Notes: a model not told the origin generated them from the letters alone. DNA of 64,000 nucleotides from Rhodoferax sp. (GCA_031291295.1 JARLJI010000116.1:124001-188000); one strand, 5' to 3'. Shown: positions 43,055 to 51,856, numbered from the stretch's first letter. Made by a program: numbers and translations.

Positions 43055-45260
43055 ACCGGTCGATATGACGGCACCGGCCGTGGCTTCGCAGAGCCGCCGA
43101 AACTTTCTGCGGACGGGTCTCGCGGTTGGCAGCAGTTTTGTCCTGCCATTGGGCATCAGCCGGCTCGCCAGCGCCGCAGACGCATCGTCGCCGGCGTGGC
43201 ACGAGATCACCGACTGGGTCCGGATCGATTCCGATGGCAAGACCGTGATCGGCCTGTCGCAGGCGGAGGTCGGGCAGGGCGTCTACACGGGGCTACCGCA
43301 GGTGCTGGCCGACGAAATGGATGCCAACTGGCCCGATGTCCGGGTGGAGTTTGTCACCGGACGTGATGCCTATCGGGTTCATGCGGCAAATGAAGAGCCC
43401 CAGCAATTCGTCGGCGCGTCGATGTCGGCTACCCTGTTCTATACCCGCCTGCGCGTTGCCGGGGCGCAGGCGCGCGAGGCGTTTGTCAAGGTGGCGGCAC
43501 GCCGGCTCGGCGTTCGCGAGACGCAATGTACGACCAGGAACGGCCGCGTATTTCATGTCCCCAGCAGCCGTTCTCTCGGCTATGGCGAGCTTGCGGCCGA
43601 AGCGGCAAAAGTGGAACTCAACCCGACGCCGAAGTTGAAGCCGGCGTCGGCGCACAACCTGATCGGGCACGCTGTCAAAAAACTCGATTCACCGGCGAAG
43701 GTCGATGGCTCGGCCATCTATGGCATCGACGTGGTGGTGCCAGGCATGCTGTTGGGGGCGATCCGGATGGCCCCCTCTCTTGGTGGCACGCAGCTACATG
43801 TCAAAAATCTTGAGGCGGTCCGCGCTCGACTCGGCGTACACGAGGTCGTACTCGCCAAAGATGCGGTGATTGTGGTGGCGGACTCCTACTGGATTGCGAA
43901 GAAAGGCTGCGACGCGCTCGATGTCGAATGGAAGCCCGGGCAGCTGGATTTCGACAGCAAGACGATCATGGCGCAGCGCCAGGCTGCTCTGCAGTCCGGC
44001 AAGGCGGGCGTTGCCACCAAGATCGGCGACACGGCATCGTTGCTGGGCGCGGAGAAAAACGTCATCAGCGCTGACTACCACGCCCCTTATCTGGTACATG
44101 CGACCATGGAGCCGGTGAATGCCACCGTGCATGTCCGCAGCGACTCAATTGAAGTGTGGGGACCTGTGCAGGGGCAGGACAAAGTGCGCTGGGCGCTGGG
44201 CGCCATCTTCAAGATGCCGCCGGAAAAAGTCATCGTGAATACCACGTTTCTCGGCGGCAGCTTCGGGCGCAAATACGTGCCGGACTTTGTGATTCATGCG
44301 GCGGTTGCGTCGAAAGCGGTTGGCAAGCCGGTCAAGGTGATCCGCTCGCGCGAGGACGACATTCGTCATGGCTTTTATCGCCCGTGTGCGTCCGGTCGCT
44401 TCAGCGCGGTACTTGGACCGGATGGGCTGCCGAAAGCGCTGCATGCGCGCATCGCCGGGCAGTCCTTGTACAACGTGATCAAGAAGGATCGTTACGCCAA
44501 GGTGGGCTGGGACGAGACGATGCTCGACAGTATCTACGACCTGTGCTATGCAGTACCGAATCTGACCGTGGAGGGCGTGGATGTTCCGCAGCCGATTCCC
44601 GTGAGCTTCATGCGCAGCGTTGGGTCGACGGCGAGTGTGTTTTTTCTTGAGAGCTTCATCAATCAACTGGCAGATACCGCCCATATGGATCCGGTCGTCT
44701 ATCGCAAGAAGCTTTTGGCGCACGATCCGCTGAGCCTGGCGGTGATCGATCAGACGACCGCCCACGCCGGATGGTCGGCGGAGCCGTCGCCGGGCCGCCA
44801 TCGGGGCTTCGCGTTCTCCGTTTACACCGGGCGCGGCGATGCCTTCATGACCTATGTAGCGGTGGTGGCCGAGGTGCGGATTGTCCACGGCCAGTTCAAG
44901 GTGGAGCGAGTGGTTTGCGGCGTGGACTGCGGCCGCGCCATCAATCCGAATCTGATCCGCGAGGTGATCGAAGGTGGTATCGGTTTTGCGCTGACAAACA
45001 CGTTCAAGAGCCAGATCACGTTTGCCGATGGTGCGGTGGTGCAGAGCAATTTCCCTGACTATCCGCTGCTATCCCTGTCAGAAATGCCGAAGGTCGAGGT
45101 CGTCATTGTTGACAGTGACCGGCCTCCACAAGGTTGCGGTGAAGTGGCGCTGCCACCGGTCGCACCGGCAGTCGCACACGCCATTTATCGCGCGACCAAT
45201 TTTCGATTGCGTTCGATGCCGCTACCGCAAACCGTCGAGGACGCAAGATTGCAAGTTTGA
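43035..45260 (+). CDS. molybdopterin subunit of a Tat-exported molybdenum hydroxylase (IorB-like)
   Basis: 741 residues with a twin-arginine signal (QSRRNFLRTGLAVGSSFVLP), so the enzyme probably acts in the periplasm or at the membrane. Resembles isoquinoline 1-oxidoreductase beta subunits and related aldehyde/heterocycle hydroxylases: FLGGSFGRKYVPD, PVSFMRSVGSTASVFFLESF, and a C-terminal GCGEVALPPVAPAVAHAI with the active-site Glu region. No cytochrome c domains follow, unlike NicB. The 5' end may be 43035 or 43065 (both in frame). Confidence 0.9.
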   Translation: MLPHNTEPVDMTAPAVASQSRRNFLRTGLAVGSSFVLPLGISRLASAADASSPAWHEITDWVRIDSDGKTVIGLSQAEVGQGVYTGLPQVLADEMDANWPDVRVEFVTGRDAYRVHAANEEPQQFVGASMSATLFYTRLRVAGAQAREAFVKVAARRLGVRETQCTTRNGRVFHVPSSRSLGYGELAAEAAKVELNPTPKLKPASAHNLIGHAVKKLDSPAKVDGSAIYGIDVVVPGMLLGAIRMAPSLGGTQLHVKNLEAVRARLGVHEVVLAKDAVIVVADSYWIAKKGCDALDVEWKPGQLDFDSKTIMAQRQAALQSGKAGVATKIGDTASLLGAEKNVISADYHAPYLVHATMEPVNATVHVRSDSIEVWGPVQGQDKVRWALGAIFKMPPEKVIVNTTFLGGSFGRKYVPDFVIHAAVASKAVGKPVKVIRSREDDIRHGFYRPCASGRFSAVLGPDGLPKALHARIAGQSLYNVIKKDRYAKVGWDETMLDSIYDLCYAVPNLTVEGVDVPQPIPVSFMRSVGSTASVFFLESFINQLADTAHMDPVVYRKKLLAHDPLSLAVIDQTTAHAGWSAEPSPGRHRGFAFSVYTGRGDAFMTYVAVVAEVRIVHGQFKVERVVCGVDCGRAINPNLIREVIEGGIGFALTNTFKSQITFADGAVVQSNFPDYPLLSLSEMPKVEVVIVDSDRPPQGCGEVALPPVAPAVAHAIYRATNFRLRSMPLPQTVEDARLQV

Positions 45261-45364
45261 CCAGTGCGGCGATTCAGGGGTGGTTCGGCTTAATGTGAGG
45301 TGCGAGGCTGTGCACAGGTCATCAACTGGTTGCTCAATCGCGTCAGTGGCTGAAGTTCTCCCGG

Positions 45365-45510
45365 CCAGGTTACGGAGCCTGTGCGCAGCCGAGCAACGGT
45401 GCGGGTGCCCAGAAGCCCATTGCGCGCAGGGCCTCACCGCCGCCCCCTTGGAACGAGCCTGGGCGGCCGTTCCAACGGCTACCCAGGCCGAAATTCATCA
45501 ATTCTTTTGA
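45365..45510 (+). pseudogene. degenerate 3' fragment of a porin gene
   Basis: The DNA aligns with the end of the porin gene at 40272-41321 (shared GGTGCGGGTGCCCAGAAG-like core, GAGCCTGGGCGGC, TTCTTTTGACGCTG) and stays similar for about 50 bases past the stop codon. The reading frame is broken: GLTA is in one frame and the end IHQFF-stop in the same frame only after indels. No start. The rest of the 419-base gap 45261-45679 shows no gene. Confidence 0.7.
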
Positions 45511-45679
45511 CGCTGCGCGGAGAAATCACGACCGATCATCGTCCTGATCGGTCACGGTACCGCTTGACGCGAAGACAGGCGGTGCACTGCGTTGCCATCG
45601 GTATCTGCAAGTGGCGAATGTGCAGCGCAGACTGTCCGGGCCCATCCAGGGCTGCGGTGTTGATCGAGACCATCCGGGA

Positions 45680-46252
45680 CTAGATCGGTCTCAACGATTC
45701 AGCGTGAGTGATATCCGCGCTGTGCACCGTGAAGCGTCCGAGCCGGCGGTCCTCGAAGTAGAACCTCAGCGTTTCCTTGACGGTCCGGAACGCGATGTCG
45801 TCCCAGGGAATCTCCGCTTCGGTGAACAATTTCGCTTCGATTGTTTCGTGGCCCGGCTTGAACTGGTCGCTGAGCAGCCGGGCGCGGTAAAACAGATGGA
45901 CCTGACCGACGCGGACCACGTTCATGACGCTGAACAGTTCCTGCATCTCGAATTGCGCGCCGGCTTCCTCGTCGGTCTCCCGCGCGGCGCCCTGCGCCGT
46001 GGTCTCGTCCATTTCCATGAAGCCCGCGGGCAGGGTCCACTTGCCCCAGCGCGGCTCGATATTGCGCTTGCACAGCAGGACCTGGTCGCCCCAATGGGGC
46101 ACAGTGCCGACGACGTTAAGCGGGTTTTCGTAGTGGATGGTTCCACACACCGGACAGACCGCGCGCTCGCGCGTGTCGCCATCGTCCGGCAGCCGGTAAA
46201 CCACGGCCGTGCCACAGTTTTTACAGTGTTTGATGGGACTGCGAAAGATCAT
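45680..46252 (-). CDS. NUDIX hydrolase with zinc ribbon
   Basis: 190 residues from ATG 46252. N-terminal zinc ribbon (CKNCGTAVV, CPVCGTIHYENP) and a NUDIX box GFMEMDETTAQGAARETDEEAGA fitting G-x5-E-x7-R-E-U-x-E-E-x-G-U (about 80-102). Cleaves a nucleoside-diphosphate-linked substrate; the zinc ribbon suggests ADP-ribose or NADH-type substrates. Last gene of the leftward cluster, separated from the next gene by a terminator. Confidence 0.88.
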   Translation of the reverse strand: MIFRSPIKHCKNCGTAVVYRLPDDGDTRERAVCPVCGTIHYENPLNVVGTVPHWGDQVLLCKRNIEPRWGKWTLPAGFMEMDETTAQGAARETDEEAGAQFEMQELFSVMNVVRVGQVHLFYRARLLSDQFKPGHETIEAKLFTEAEIPWDDIAFRTVKETLRFYFEDRRLGRFTVHSADITHAESLRPI

Positions 46253-46270
46253 CTTGGGAGTGTACGGGGA

Positions 46271-46299
46271 AAAGAAAAAGGGCTCCCTGCGGAGCCCTT
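46271..46299 (-). terminator. intrinsic terminator for the FAH gene
   Basis: On the minus strand AAGGGCTCC (46299-46291) and GGAGCCCTT (46286-46278) form a 9-bp stem with loop GCAG, followed by a T-rich run. Marks the end of the leftward FAH transcript. Confidence 0.85.
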
Positions 46300-46317
46300 G
46301 TAACGGCGTGCGATTGA

Positions 46318-47013
46318 TCAGGCGATTTTGACGCTCAGCTTGCCCAGGCCCGCCACCTCGCCCACCAGGGTGTCGCCCGGTATCACGGCGGCCACGCCTT
46401 CCGGCGTGCCGGTGTAGATCAGGTCGCCGGGCTGAAGCTCCCACGCCGCTGACAGATGTTCGATGGTCTCGCCGATGTTCCAGATCAGCTTGGACACGTT
46501 GCTGCGCTGGCGGTCCGCGCCGTTCACCTGGACGTAGATATCGGCGTTGGTCACGTCGCCGGCCTGAGCTGCCGGGGTGATGGGGCCGATGGGTGCGGAG
46601 TGGTCGAAAGCCTTGCCGATGCCCCAGGGGCGGCCCTGCTTTTTCATGTCGTTTTGCAGGTCGCGGCGCGTCATGTCCAGGCCCACGGCGTAGCCGTAAA
46701 TATGCTTGTGCGCATCGGCGGCCAAGATGTTCTTGCCGCCCGTGCCAATGGCCACCACCAGTTCGATCTCGTGGTGCAGGTTTTTCGTCAGGCTGGGGTA
46801 GGGCATGGTGCCGGTCTCGCCGGCGTTGACCACCAGCACGGCATCGGCGGGTTTGAGAAAGAAGAAGGGCGGCTCGCGCCCCGTGAAGCCCATTTCCTTG
46901 GCGTGTTCTTCATAGTTGCGGCCAACGCAGTAAATGCGGTGCACGGGAAAGCGCTCAGTCTTGCCGGCGACGGGCACCGAGACGGTGGGGGTGGGATTGA
47001 AAACGTAGTTCAT
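46318..47013 (-). CDS. fumarylacetoacetate hydrolase family protein (fumarylpyruvate hydrolase-like)
   Basis: 231 residues with the FAH fold: VGRNYEEHAKEMG, metal ligands in NLHHEIELVVAIG, and GIGKAFDHSAPIGPI, DLIYTGTPEGVAAV. Length and motifs fit fumarylpyruvate hydrolases, which convert fumarylpyruvate to fumarate and pyruvate, the last step of gentisate breakdown. The gene's ATG overlaps the stop of the ruined gentisate dioxygenase upstream (ATGA), confirming the original pathway order. Confidence 0.88.
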   Translation of the reverse strand: MNYVFNPTPTVSVPVAGKTERFPVHRIYCVGRNYEEHAKEMGFTGREPPFFFLKPADAVLVVNAGETGTMPYPSLTKNLHHEIELVVAIGTGGKNILAADAHKHIYGYAVGLDMTRRDLQNDMKKQGRPWGIGKAFDHSAPIGPITPAAQAGDVTNADIYVQVNGADRQRSNVSKLIWNIGETIEHLSAAWELQPGDLIYTGTPEGVAAVIPGDTLVGEVAGLGKLSVKIA

Positions 47014-47015
47014 GA

Positions 47016-47306
47016 GAGCCTTTCTTCGTGATGAATGCCCAGCGCCTGATGCACCGGATGGTCGGAAAAACTGAACAGCACACAGCCGGGTGCCGACTTC
47101 AAACGCGCAGTGTGCCACGACGGAATGGCAAAGTGGTTGCGCGGGCTGCATTCGAAACGCTGGCTTTGCGCGTCGAGTCAGACCACGGGCTCGCTGGCCT
47201 CGCTGCCGTGGTCGTGAAAGGTCCCGCTTGGGGTGATGGTGAAGTCGCCCGGCTGCATGGTGGTGCGCTCACCCTCCACTGCGGTGGCGGGACGAGGGGC
47301 GTTCAT
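47016..47306 (-). pseudogene. gentisate 1,2-dioxygenase remnant
   Basis: Minus-strand reading gives MNAPRPATAVEGERTTMQPG-DFTITPSGTFHDHG (cupin metal motif HDHG), then an in-frame TGA after EPVV where the family has Trp, and after a gap a typical C-terminal stretch HFAIPSWHTARLK, CVLFSFSDHPVHQALG. A good ribosome site (AGGAGA) and start codon at 47306 are retained, but about 100 N-terminal and perhaps 80 internal residues are missing. Ends inside the FAH start. Decayed by at least three lesions. Confidence 0.85.
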
Positions 47307-47322
47307 GGCATCTCCTGGAGGG

Positions 47323-48687
47323 TCAAACGGTATGGGTGCCGAGCCAGGCGCCCTGCGACTCAAGACGGGCCTGCAACGCTGTGGTGTCTACTGCGGCGGC
47401 CACGCAATCTGCTTTCAAGGCCAGATCCGCCGCGCTGCCCGCCGCCTGGCCCATCACAAAGCAGGCGCCGGTCACGCGCGCGGCCGATTGGGCCTCATGC
47501 GTCATGGACGCGCAGCGCCCCGCCACCCACAGGTTGTCCACGCCCAGCGGCACGGTCATGCGGTAGGGCAGGTGGTTGAAGCCGCGGCTTTCGGGAATCG
47601 GGGGCCAGCGGAATTCCACATCCCCCTTCATGTGCAACTCCAGCGGCCAGCCGTTGACGCCAATGGTGTCGTCAAAACTGGCGCAGCCCAGCACGTCGGA
47701 TTCGGTAAGCTGGTAGCGGCCGTGCACACGCCGCGTTTCGCGAATGCCGACCTGCGGCGCGATGTCCACGATGTACGAGTCCTCGAACCCGGGGACTTCC
47801 TTGAGGAAACCGGCCACGCTGGCGATCTGCCGGCGCCCCAGAATTTCGGCGTCGCTGAGTTCCTGCGCGTTGGTGCCGTCCATGGCATGGCCCTGCGCGT
47901 TGGCGAGTTGGGTCAGGTTCACGCGCCACTCGATCGGATTTTTCTGCGGCCGCACGATCGGCGTCTTGCGCGGAAAGGTGTAGCGCCCGGCAGCTTCGGC
48001 CTGCAGCATCAGGCGCGGGATCACGCTCCAGTCCGAGCCCGCGCGCTGCGGGTCGATGCCGTTCAGGCGGAACATGGCGGACGGGTACAGCAGGTTGCCC
48101 TGGCCGTCGCCTTTCTCGAAAGGCGCGCCGGCCCAGGCGGCCAGATCGCCATCGCCCGAGCCGTCGATAAAGCAGCGGCCAATCACCGCGCGCCGACCGG
48201 ATTTGGTCTCGATCAGCAGCGCATGCACGCGCGTCGGTGAGGCCATCACTACGCCCACCGCCAGCGCGTGAAACAGCAACTGCGCGCCCGCAGACAGCAG
48301 CAGATCGTCCGCCGCAATCTTGTAGGCCGCGGTGTCGTAGGCCTGCGCCCAGGTTTTGCCGAACACCGTGTGCGGGGCGTTGAGCCCGCCCAGTCGGTCG
48401 ATGCGCGCCAGCAGGTCGTCGGCCACGCCGTGCACCACCTGGCAAATAGCGCCGTGCACATTGGCGTGCAGGCCGCAGAAGTTGGTGACGCCTGCCCCCG
48501 TGCCCATGCCGCCTAGGAAGCCGTAGCGCTCGATCAGCAGGGTGGAGCGGCCGGCGCGCGCGGCCGCCACGGCCGCCGCGATGCCAGCGGGGCCGCCGCC
48601 CAGCACCACGACGTCGTATTCACCATGAATGGGCGTCTGGCGGCTGGGTTCGCCCAGGCTGGCGGGATTGGATTGAATGTCGCTCAT
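47323..48687 (-). CDS. FAD-dependent oxidoreductase (FAD_oxidored family)
   Basis: 454 residues with an N-terminal dinucleotide motif VVVLGGGPAGIAAAVAAARAG and ERYGFLGGMGTG, and a C-terminal FAD closing motif NLWVAGRCASMTHEAQSAAR. Similar to FAD-dependent oxidoreductases with a Trp/Met-rich lid; substrate unknown. First gene of the leftward operon that continues into the dioxygenase remnant and the FAH gene, so it could have processed the aromatic precursor. Divergent from marR. Confidence 0.85.
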   Translation of the reverse strand: MSDIQSNPASLGEPSRQTPIHGEYDVVVLGGGPAGIAAAVAAARAGRSTLLIERYGFLGGMGTGAGVTNFCGLHANVHGAICQVVHGVADDLLARIDRLGGLNAPHTVFGKTWAQAYDTAAYKIAADDLLLSAGAQLLFHALAVGVVMASPTRVHALLIETKSGRRAVIGRCFIDGSGDGDLAAWAGAPFEKGDGQGNLLYPSAMFRLNGIDPQRAGSDWSVIPRLMLQAEAAGRYTFPRKTPIVRPQKNPIEWRVNLTQLANAQGHAMDGTNAQELSDAEILGRRQIASVAGFLKEVPGFEDSYIVDIAPQVGIRETRRVHGRYQLTESDVLGCASFDDTIGVNGWPLELHMKGDVEFRWPPIPESRGFNHLPYRMTVPLGVDNLWVAGRCASMTHEAQSAARVTGACFVMGQAAGSAADLALKADCVAAAVDTTALQARLESQGAWLGTHTV

Positions 48688-48801
48688 GCGGATCAGTGGA
48701 ACAGGTTTTTCGGGTCGATGCCGCCACCAGGCACCAAAATGGGGGTGCTTGCGTCATGGGTGTCTTTCCTGAGGGGCGTGCGGGGCATCAAAAAAATAAG
48801 T

Positions 48802-48809
48802 ATACGTAT
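48802..48809. promoter_or_regulatory. palindrome ATACGTAT between FAD oxidoreductase and MarR gene
   Basis: A perfect 8-bp palindrome within AAGTATACGTATCAA in the 176-base divergent intergenic region, central to both genes. Fits the AT-rich palindromes bound by MarR repressors, so it is the likely operator for the protein encoded at 48864. Confidence 0.55.
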
Positions 48810-48863
48810 CAAAGGGGGAGGCGCAAACACTTTTTTGTGCGCTGATCTGGGTACACTTAAAAG

Positions 48864-49304
48864 ATGGCAAAAAGCTTCGATTTCGAGCACGCACCGGGCC
48901 ACCTGATCCGGCGGGCGCACCAGCGCGCGGTGGCCATCTTCATGGAAGAAACGTCAGAGTTCGATGTTACGCCGGTCCAGTTTGCCATCCTGAACGCGCT
49001 GATCGACCAGCCCGGCGAAGACCAGATCACGCTGGCAGGAAGGGTGGCATTCGATGCCGCCACCTCCGGCTCGGTGATCAGCCGTCTTGAGGCCAAGGGC
49101 TGGATCCGGCGCGAGCCCGACGCCGGCGACAAGCGCCGCAAGCTGTTGTGGGTCACACCGGACGGCGAGCGGGCGGTACAGCAAATGAAGCGTGCGGTGC
49201 GCAAGGTGCAGGCGCGCATCGTCGACCGCCTCGATGCGCAGGAGCACCAGCAACTCATCGCGCTGCTGCGCAAGCTGGTGACCGATCCCGACGCTTTGCC
49301 ATAG
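48864..49304 (+). CDS. MarR-family transcriptional regulator
   Basis: 146 residues, winged helix with typical MarR layout: LAGRVAFDAATSGSVISRLE recognition region and RREPDAGDKRRKLLWVT wing. Divergent from the leftward FAD oxidoreductase operon, whose promoter region contains ATACGTAT. Probably represses that operon and relieves it with an aromatic ligand. Confidence 0.92.
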   Translation: MAKSFDFEHAPGHLIRRAHQRAVAIFMEETSEFDVTPVQFAILNALIDQPGEDQITLAGRVAFDAATSGSVISRLEAKGWIRREPDAGDKRRKLLWVTPDGERAVQQMKRAVRKVQARIVDRLDAQEHQQLIALLRKLVTDPDALP

Positions 49305-49361
49305 CCCCGGCGCGCGCCCTTTGCAAGCCTGCGGACGCAGCGTATCGCGTCGCTGGCATCC

Positions 49362-49664
49362 TCAGTCGGATTTGGCCAGCAACTCGAAATGCTCGACCAC
49401 GGGCGGCGCAGCAAAGAACGGCCCCACGATCGCGCGCCACTCGGTAAACAGCGGCGACTGGCGAAACGCCACGGTATGGTCTTCCAGCGTATCCCAGAAA
49501 ATCTGCAGGATGTAGCGCTCGGGGGACTCGATGCCTTTGTTGACCTTGAAGCCCTGAAAGCCCTTGGCGCGCGCTATAACGGTGCGCACGCCGCGCTGGA
49601 TCGCTTCGTCAAAGGCGGCCTGCTGGCCGGGCTGGATGCGGATGTCGGCGAGTTCAAGAATCAT
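49362..49664 (-). CDS. antibiotic biosynthesis monooxygenase (ABM) domain protein
   Basis: 100 residues, dimeric ferredoxin-like fold of ABM-type proteins (IRIQPGQQAAFDEAIQRGV, then GFQGFKVNKGIESPERYILQ and WDTLEDHTVAFRQSP). Possible quinol monooxygenase or dimerising accessory protein. AGGAGAT precedes the ATG on the minus strand. Directly downstream of the tetR gene on the same strand, so likely one transcript. Confidence 0.85.
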   Translation of the reverse strand: MILELADIRIQPGQQAAFDEAIQRGVRTVIARAKGFQGFKVNKGIESPERYILQIFWDTLEDHTVAFRQSPLFTEWRAIVGPFFAAPPVVEHFELLAKSD

Positions 49665-49688
49665 GAAAATCTCCTGGGAATGGGGTTG

Positions 49689-50363
49689 CTACTTTCGCAC
49701 GAAGCGCACGATCATCTCGACGATGCTGTCGCGCCGCGCCCGCAGCGCCGCGGGCGCCTCGAGGTCGCGCTTGAAGATCAGCGAGAACGTGTGCCGGTTC
49801 GCGACGTTGAAGAAGCATAGCGCCGAGATCGACATGTGCAGGTCGGTGGGGTCGAGTCCCTGGCGAAACACGCCCGCCTGCACGCCACGCGCATAGACCC
49901 GCTGCACGGCGTTGATGACCGGCACGTTCAGTTGCTGGATCGTCTTGCTTTGCGCCAGGTATTCGCCCCGGTGCATGTTCTCGTTCATCACGAGGCGGAT
50001 GAAGTCCTCGTTGTCATGCTGGTAGTCGAAGGTGAATGCCACCAGTTTGCGCAGCGCGTCCTCGGGCGCCAGGTCTTCGAGGTGCAGGCCGGTCTCGATG
50101 TCGCGAATGCGCTGGTAAGACGCCTCCAGCACGGCCAGGTACAGGCCCTCCTTGCTGCCGAAATGGTAGTAAATCATGCGCTTGCTGGTGCGCGTGGCGG
50201 CCGCGATCTCGTCGATGCGCGCGCCGCTCAGACCCTTGTCGGCGAACTCCGCGGTGGCGACTTTCAGGATATCCGCCATGGAGCGTTCGGCGTCGTAGGT
50301 TCGGGTCGGCGTCGTGCGCGCCGTTGCCATTGCAAAGCCTTTTGGTTGTACCAGTTCGTTCAT
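49689..50363 (-). CDS. TetR-family regulator of shikimate/quinate genes
   Basis: Up to 224 residues; N-terminal HTH about 28-80 (FADKGLSGARIDEIAAATRT, IYYHFGSKEGLYLAV), effector domain after. Two start codons are possible, 50363 and 50330; the latter has AAAGG 8 bases before it. Divergent from the transporter gene at 50495, with palindrome AACTAGTT (50437-50444) between them. Likely a repressor for the catabolic genes on its right. Confidence 0.9.
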   Translation of the reverse strand: MNELVQPKGFAMATARTTPTRTYDAERSMADILKVATAEFADKGLSGARIDEIAAATRTSKRMIYYHFGSKEGLYLAVLEASYQRIRDIETGLHLEDLAPEDALRKLVAFTFDYQHDNEDFIRLVMNENMHRGEYLAQSKTIQQLNVPVINAVQRVYARGVQAGVFRQGLDPTDLHMSISALCFFNVANRHTFSLIFKRDLEAPAALRARRDSIVEMIVRFVRK

Positions 50364-50436
50364 TTTTATAGCCTATCACGAACTCTTCATAGGTGATTTT
50401 GCAAAAACCTAGGGTTTTCACTGATGAATAAAAGCG

Positions 50437-50444
50437 AACTAGTT
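50437..50444. promoter_or_regulatory. palindrome AACTAGTT between tetR and the shikimate operon
   Basis: A perfect 8-bp palindrome in the AT-rich middle of the divergent promoter region; a plausible operator half-set for the adjacent TetR protein. Extent of the true site unknown. Confidence 0.45.
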
Positions 50445-50494
50445 AGTACATTTAAATCAGCCGGCTACTTCGAGGCCGCACCATGGAGACATCA

Positions 50495-51832
50495 ATGAAC
50501 CCAGGATCCCAGGCCGCAGCCGCCCAGCCGCAAGCCGTGCACGCCCCCAAAAAAGCCGCGCTTGCGAGCTGGATCGGCAGTGCGGTCGAGTACTACGACT
50601 TTTTCATCTACGGAACCGCCGCGGCGCTGGTTTTCGGCAAGATATTCTTCCCGTCGATCGACCCCAAGCTCGCCAGCATCGCGGCGTTCGCGACCTTTGG
50701 CGTGGCCTACATCGCGCGCCCGTTCGGCGCCTTCATCCTCGGCCACGTTGGCGACAAGTTCGGGCGCAAGAAGGTGCTCACGTTCACGCTGCTGCTGATG
50801 GGCATATCGACCTTCCTGGTCGGCGCGCTGCCCACCTACGATCAAATCGGCGTCGCCTCGCCAATCATGCTGGTCGTGCTGCGCCTGCTGCAAGGCATCT
50901 CGGCCTCGGGCGAGCAGGCCGGCGCGAACTCGATGACGCTGGAGCATGCGCCGGCGCACCGGCGCGCCTTCTTCACCAGCTTCACGTTGTCGGGCACGCA
51001 GGCCGGGCTGATCCTGGCCACGCTGGTCTATATCCCGGTCTCGGCGCTGCCCGAAGACCAACTGCTGGCCTGGGGCTGGCGCATCCCGTTCTTTCTTAGC
51101 GCCGTGGTCGTCGCGGTCGGCGTCTGGGTGCGGCGCACGCTGCCGGAAACGCCGGTGTTCGAGCAGGAGGAGAAGCAGCACGTCACGCCCAAGCTGCCGG
51201 TGGTCGAACTGTTCAGCAATCACGCCGCAGACGTGCTGCGCGTGATCTTTGCCGCGCTGGTGTCGGTGGTCAGCACCATCTTCGCCGTGTTCACGCTGTC
51301 GTACGCGGTGAACACCATGCACCTGCCGCGCGCCACCATGCTCACCATGCTGGTGCTGGCCAACGTGGTGGCGCTGGCGGCGATTCCGCTGTGGGCGATT
51401 CTGTCGGACCGCATCGGCCGCCGTCCGGTGTTCATCATCGGCGCGCTCGGCTCGGCCGCGCTGATCTGGCCCTACATGTGGGCCATCGCCAGTGCCGACA
51501 TGACGCTCATCTTCACCTTCGGCCTGTTGCTGTCGGGAGTCGTCTACAGCGCGGCCAACGGCGTCTGGCCGGCGCTCTACGGCGAAATGTTCGACACCCG
51601 TGTGCGCCTGTCGGGCATGGCCATCGGCACGCAGATCGGCTTTGCGCTCGGCGGCTTCGCGCCCGCCATCAGCGCGGCCCTGCTCGGCGACGGGCCCACC
51701 GGCTGGATGCCCGTGGCGCTGTTCACCACGGCCACCAGCGTGGTCGCCGCAGTGTCGGCCTGGTCGGCGCGCGAGACCTACAACGTGCCGATGGAGCAGC
51801 TCGGCAAGAAGCTGCGCGCCGTCGCCGCCTGA
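50495..51832 (+). CDS. MFS transporter (shikimate/quinate-type, MHS family)
   Basis: 445 residues from ATG 50495, chosen because GGAG lies 6 bases ahead; ATG 50483 is the alternative. About 12 membrane helices with MHS motifs GRKKVLTFT and RLLQGISASGEQAGA, and FGAFILGHVGDKFGRKK. The neighbouring shikimate dehydrogenase and dehydroshikimate dehydratase suggest uptake of shikimate or quinate. Confidence 0.9.
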   Translation: MNPGSQAAAAQPQAVHAPKKAALASWIGSAVEYYDFFIYGTAAALVFGKIFFPSIDPKLASIAAFATFGVAYIARPFGAFILGHVGDKFGRKKVLTFTLLLMGISTFLVGALPTYDQIGVASPIMLVVLRLLQGISASGEQAGANSMTLEHAPAHRRAFFTSFTLSGTQAGLILATLVYIPVSALPEDQLLAWGWRIPFFLSAVVVAVGVWVRRTLPETPVFEQEEKQHVTPKLPVVELFSNHAADVLRVIFAALVSVVSTIFAVFTLSYAVNTMHLPRATMLTMLVLANVVALAAIPLWAILSDRIGRRPVFIIGALGSAALIWPYMWAIASADMTLIFTFGLLLSGVVYSAANGVWPALYGEMFDTRVRLSGMAIGTQIGFALGGFAPAISAALLGDGPTGWMPVALFTTATSVVAAVSAWSARETYNVPMEQLGKKLRAVAA

Positions 51833-51856
51833 GACCCAACGCAAGGAGAGACAGCC

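Noticed and set aside
45022..45510. 162-codon open frame spanning the end of the molybdenum subunit gene
   Set aside because: First half is a shadow of the large subunit; second half is the porin remnant.
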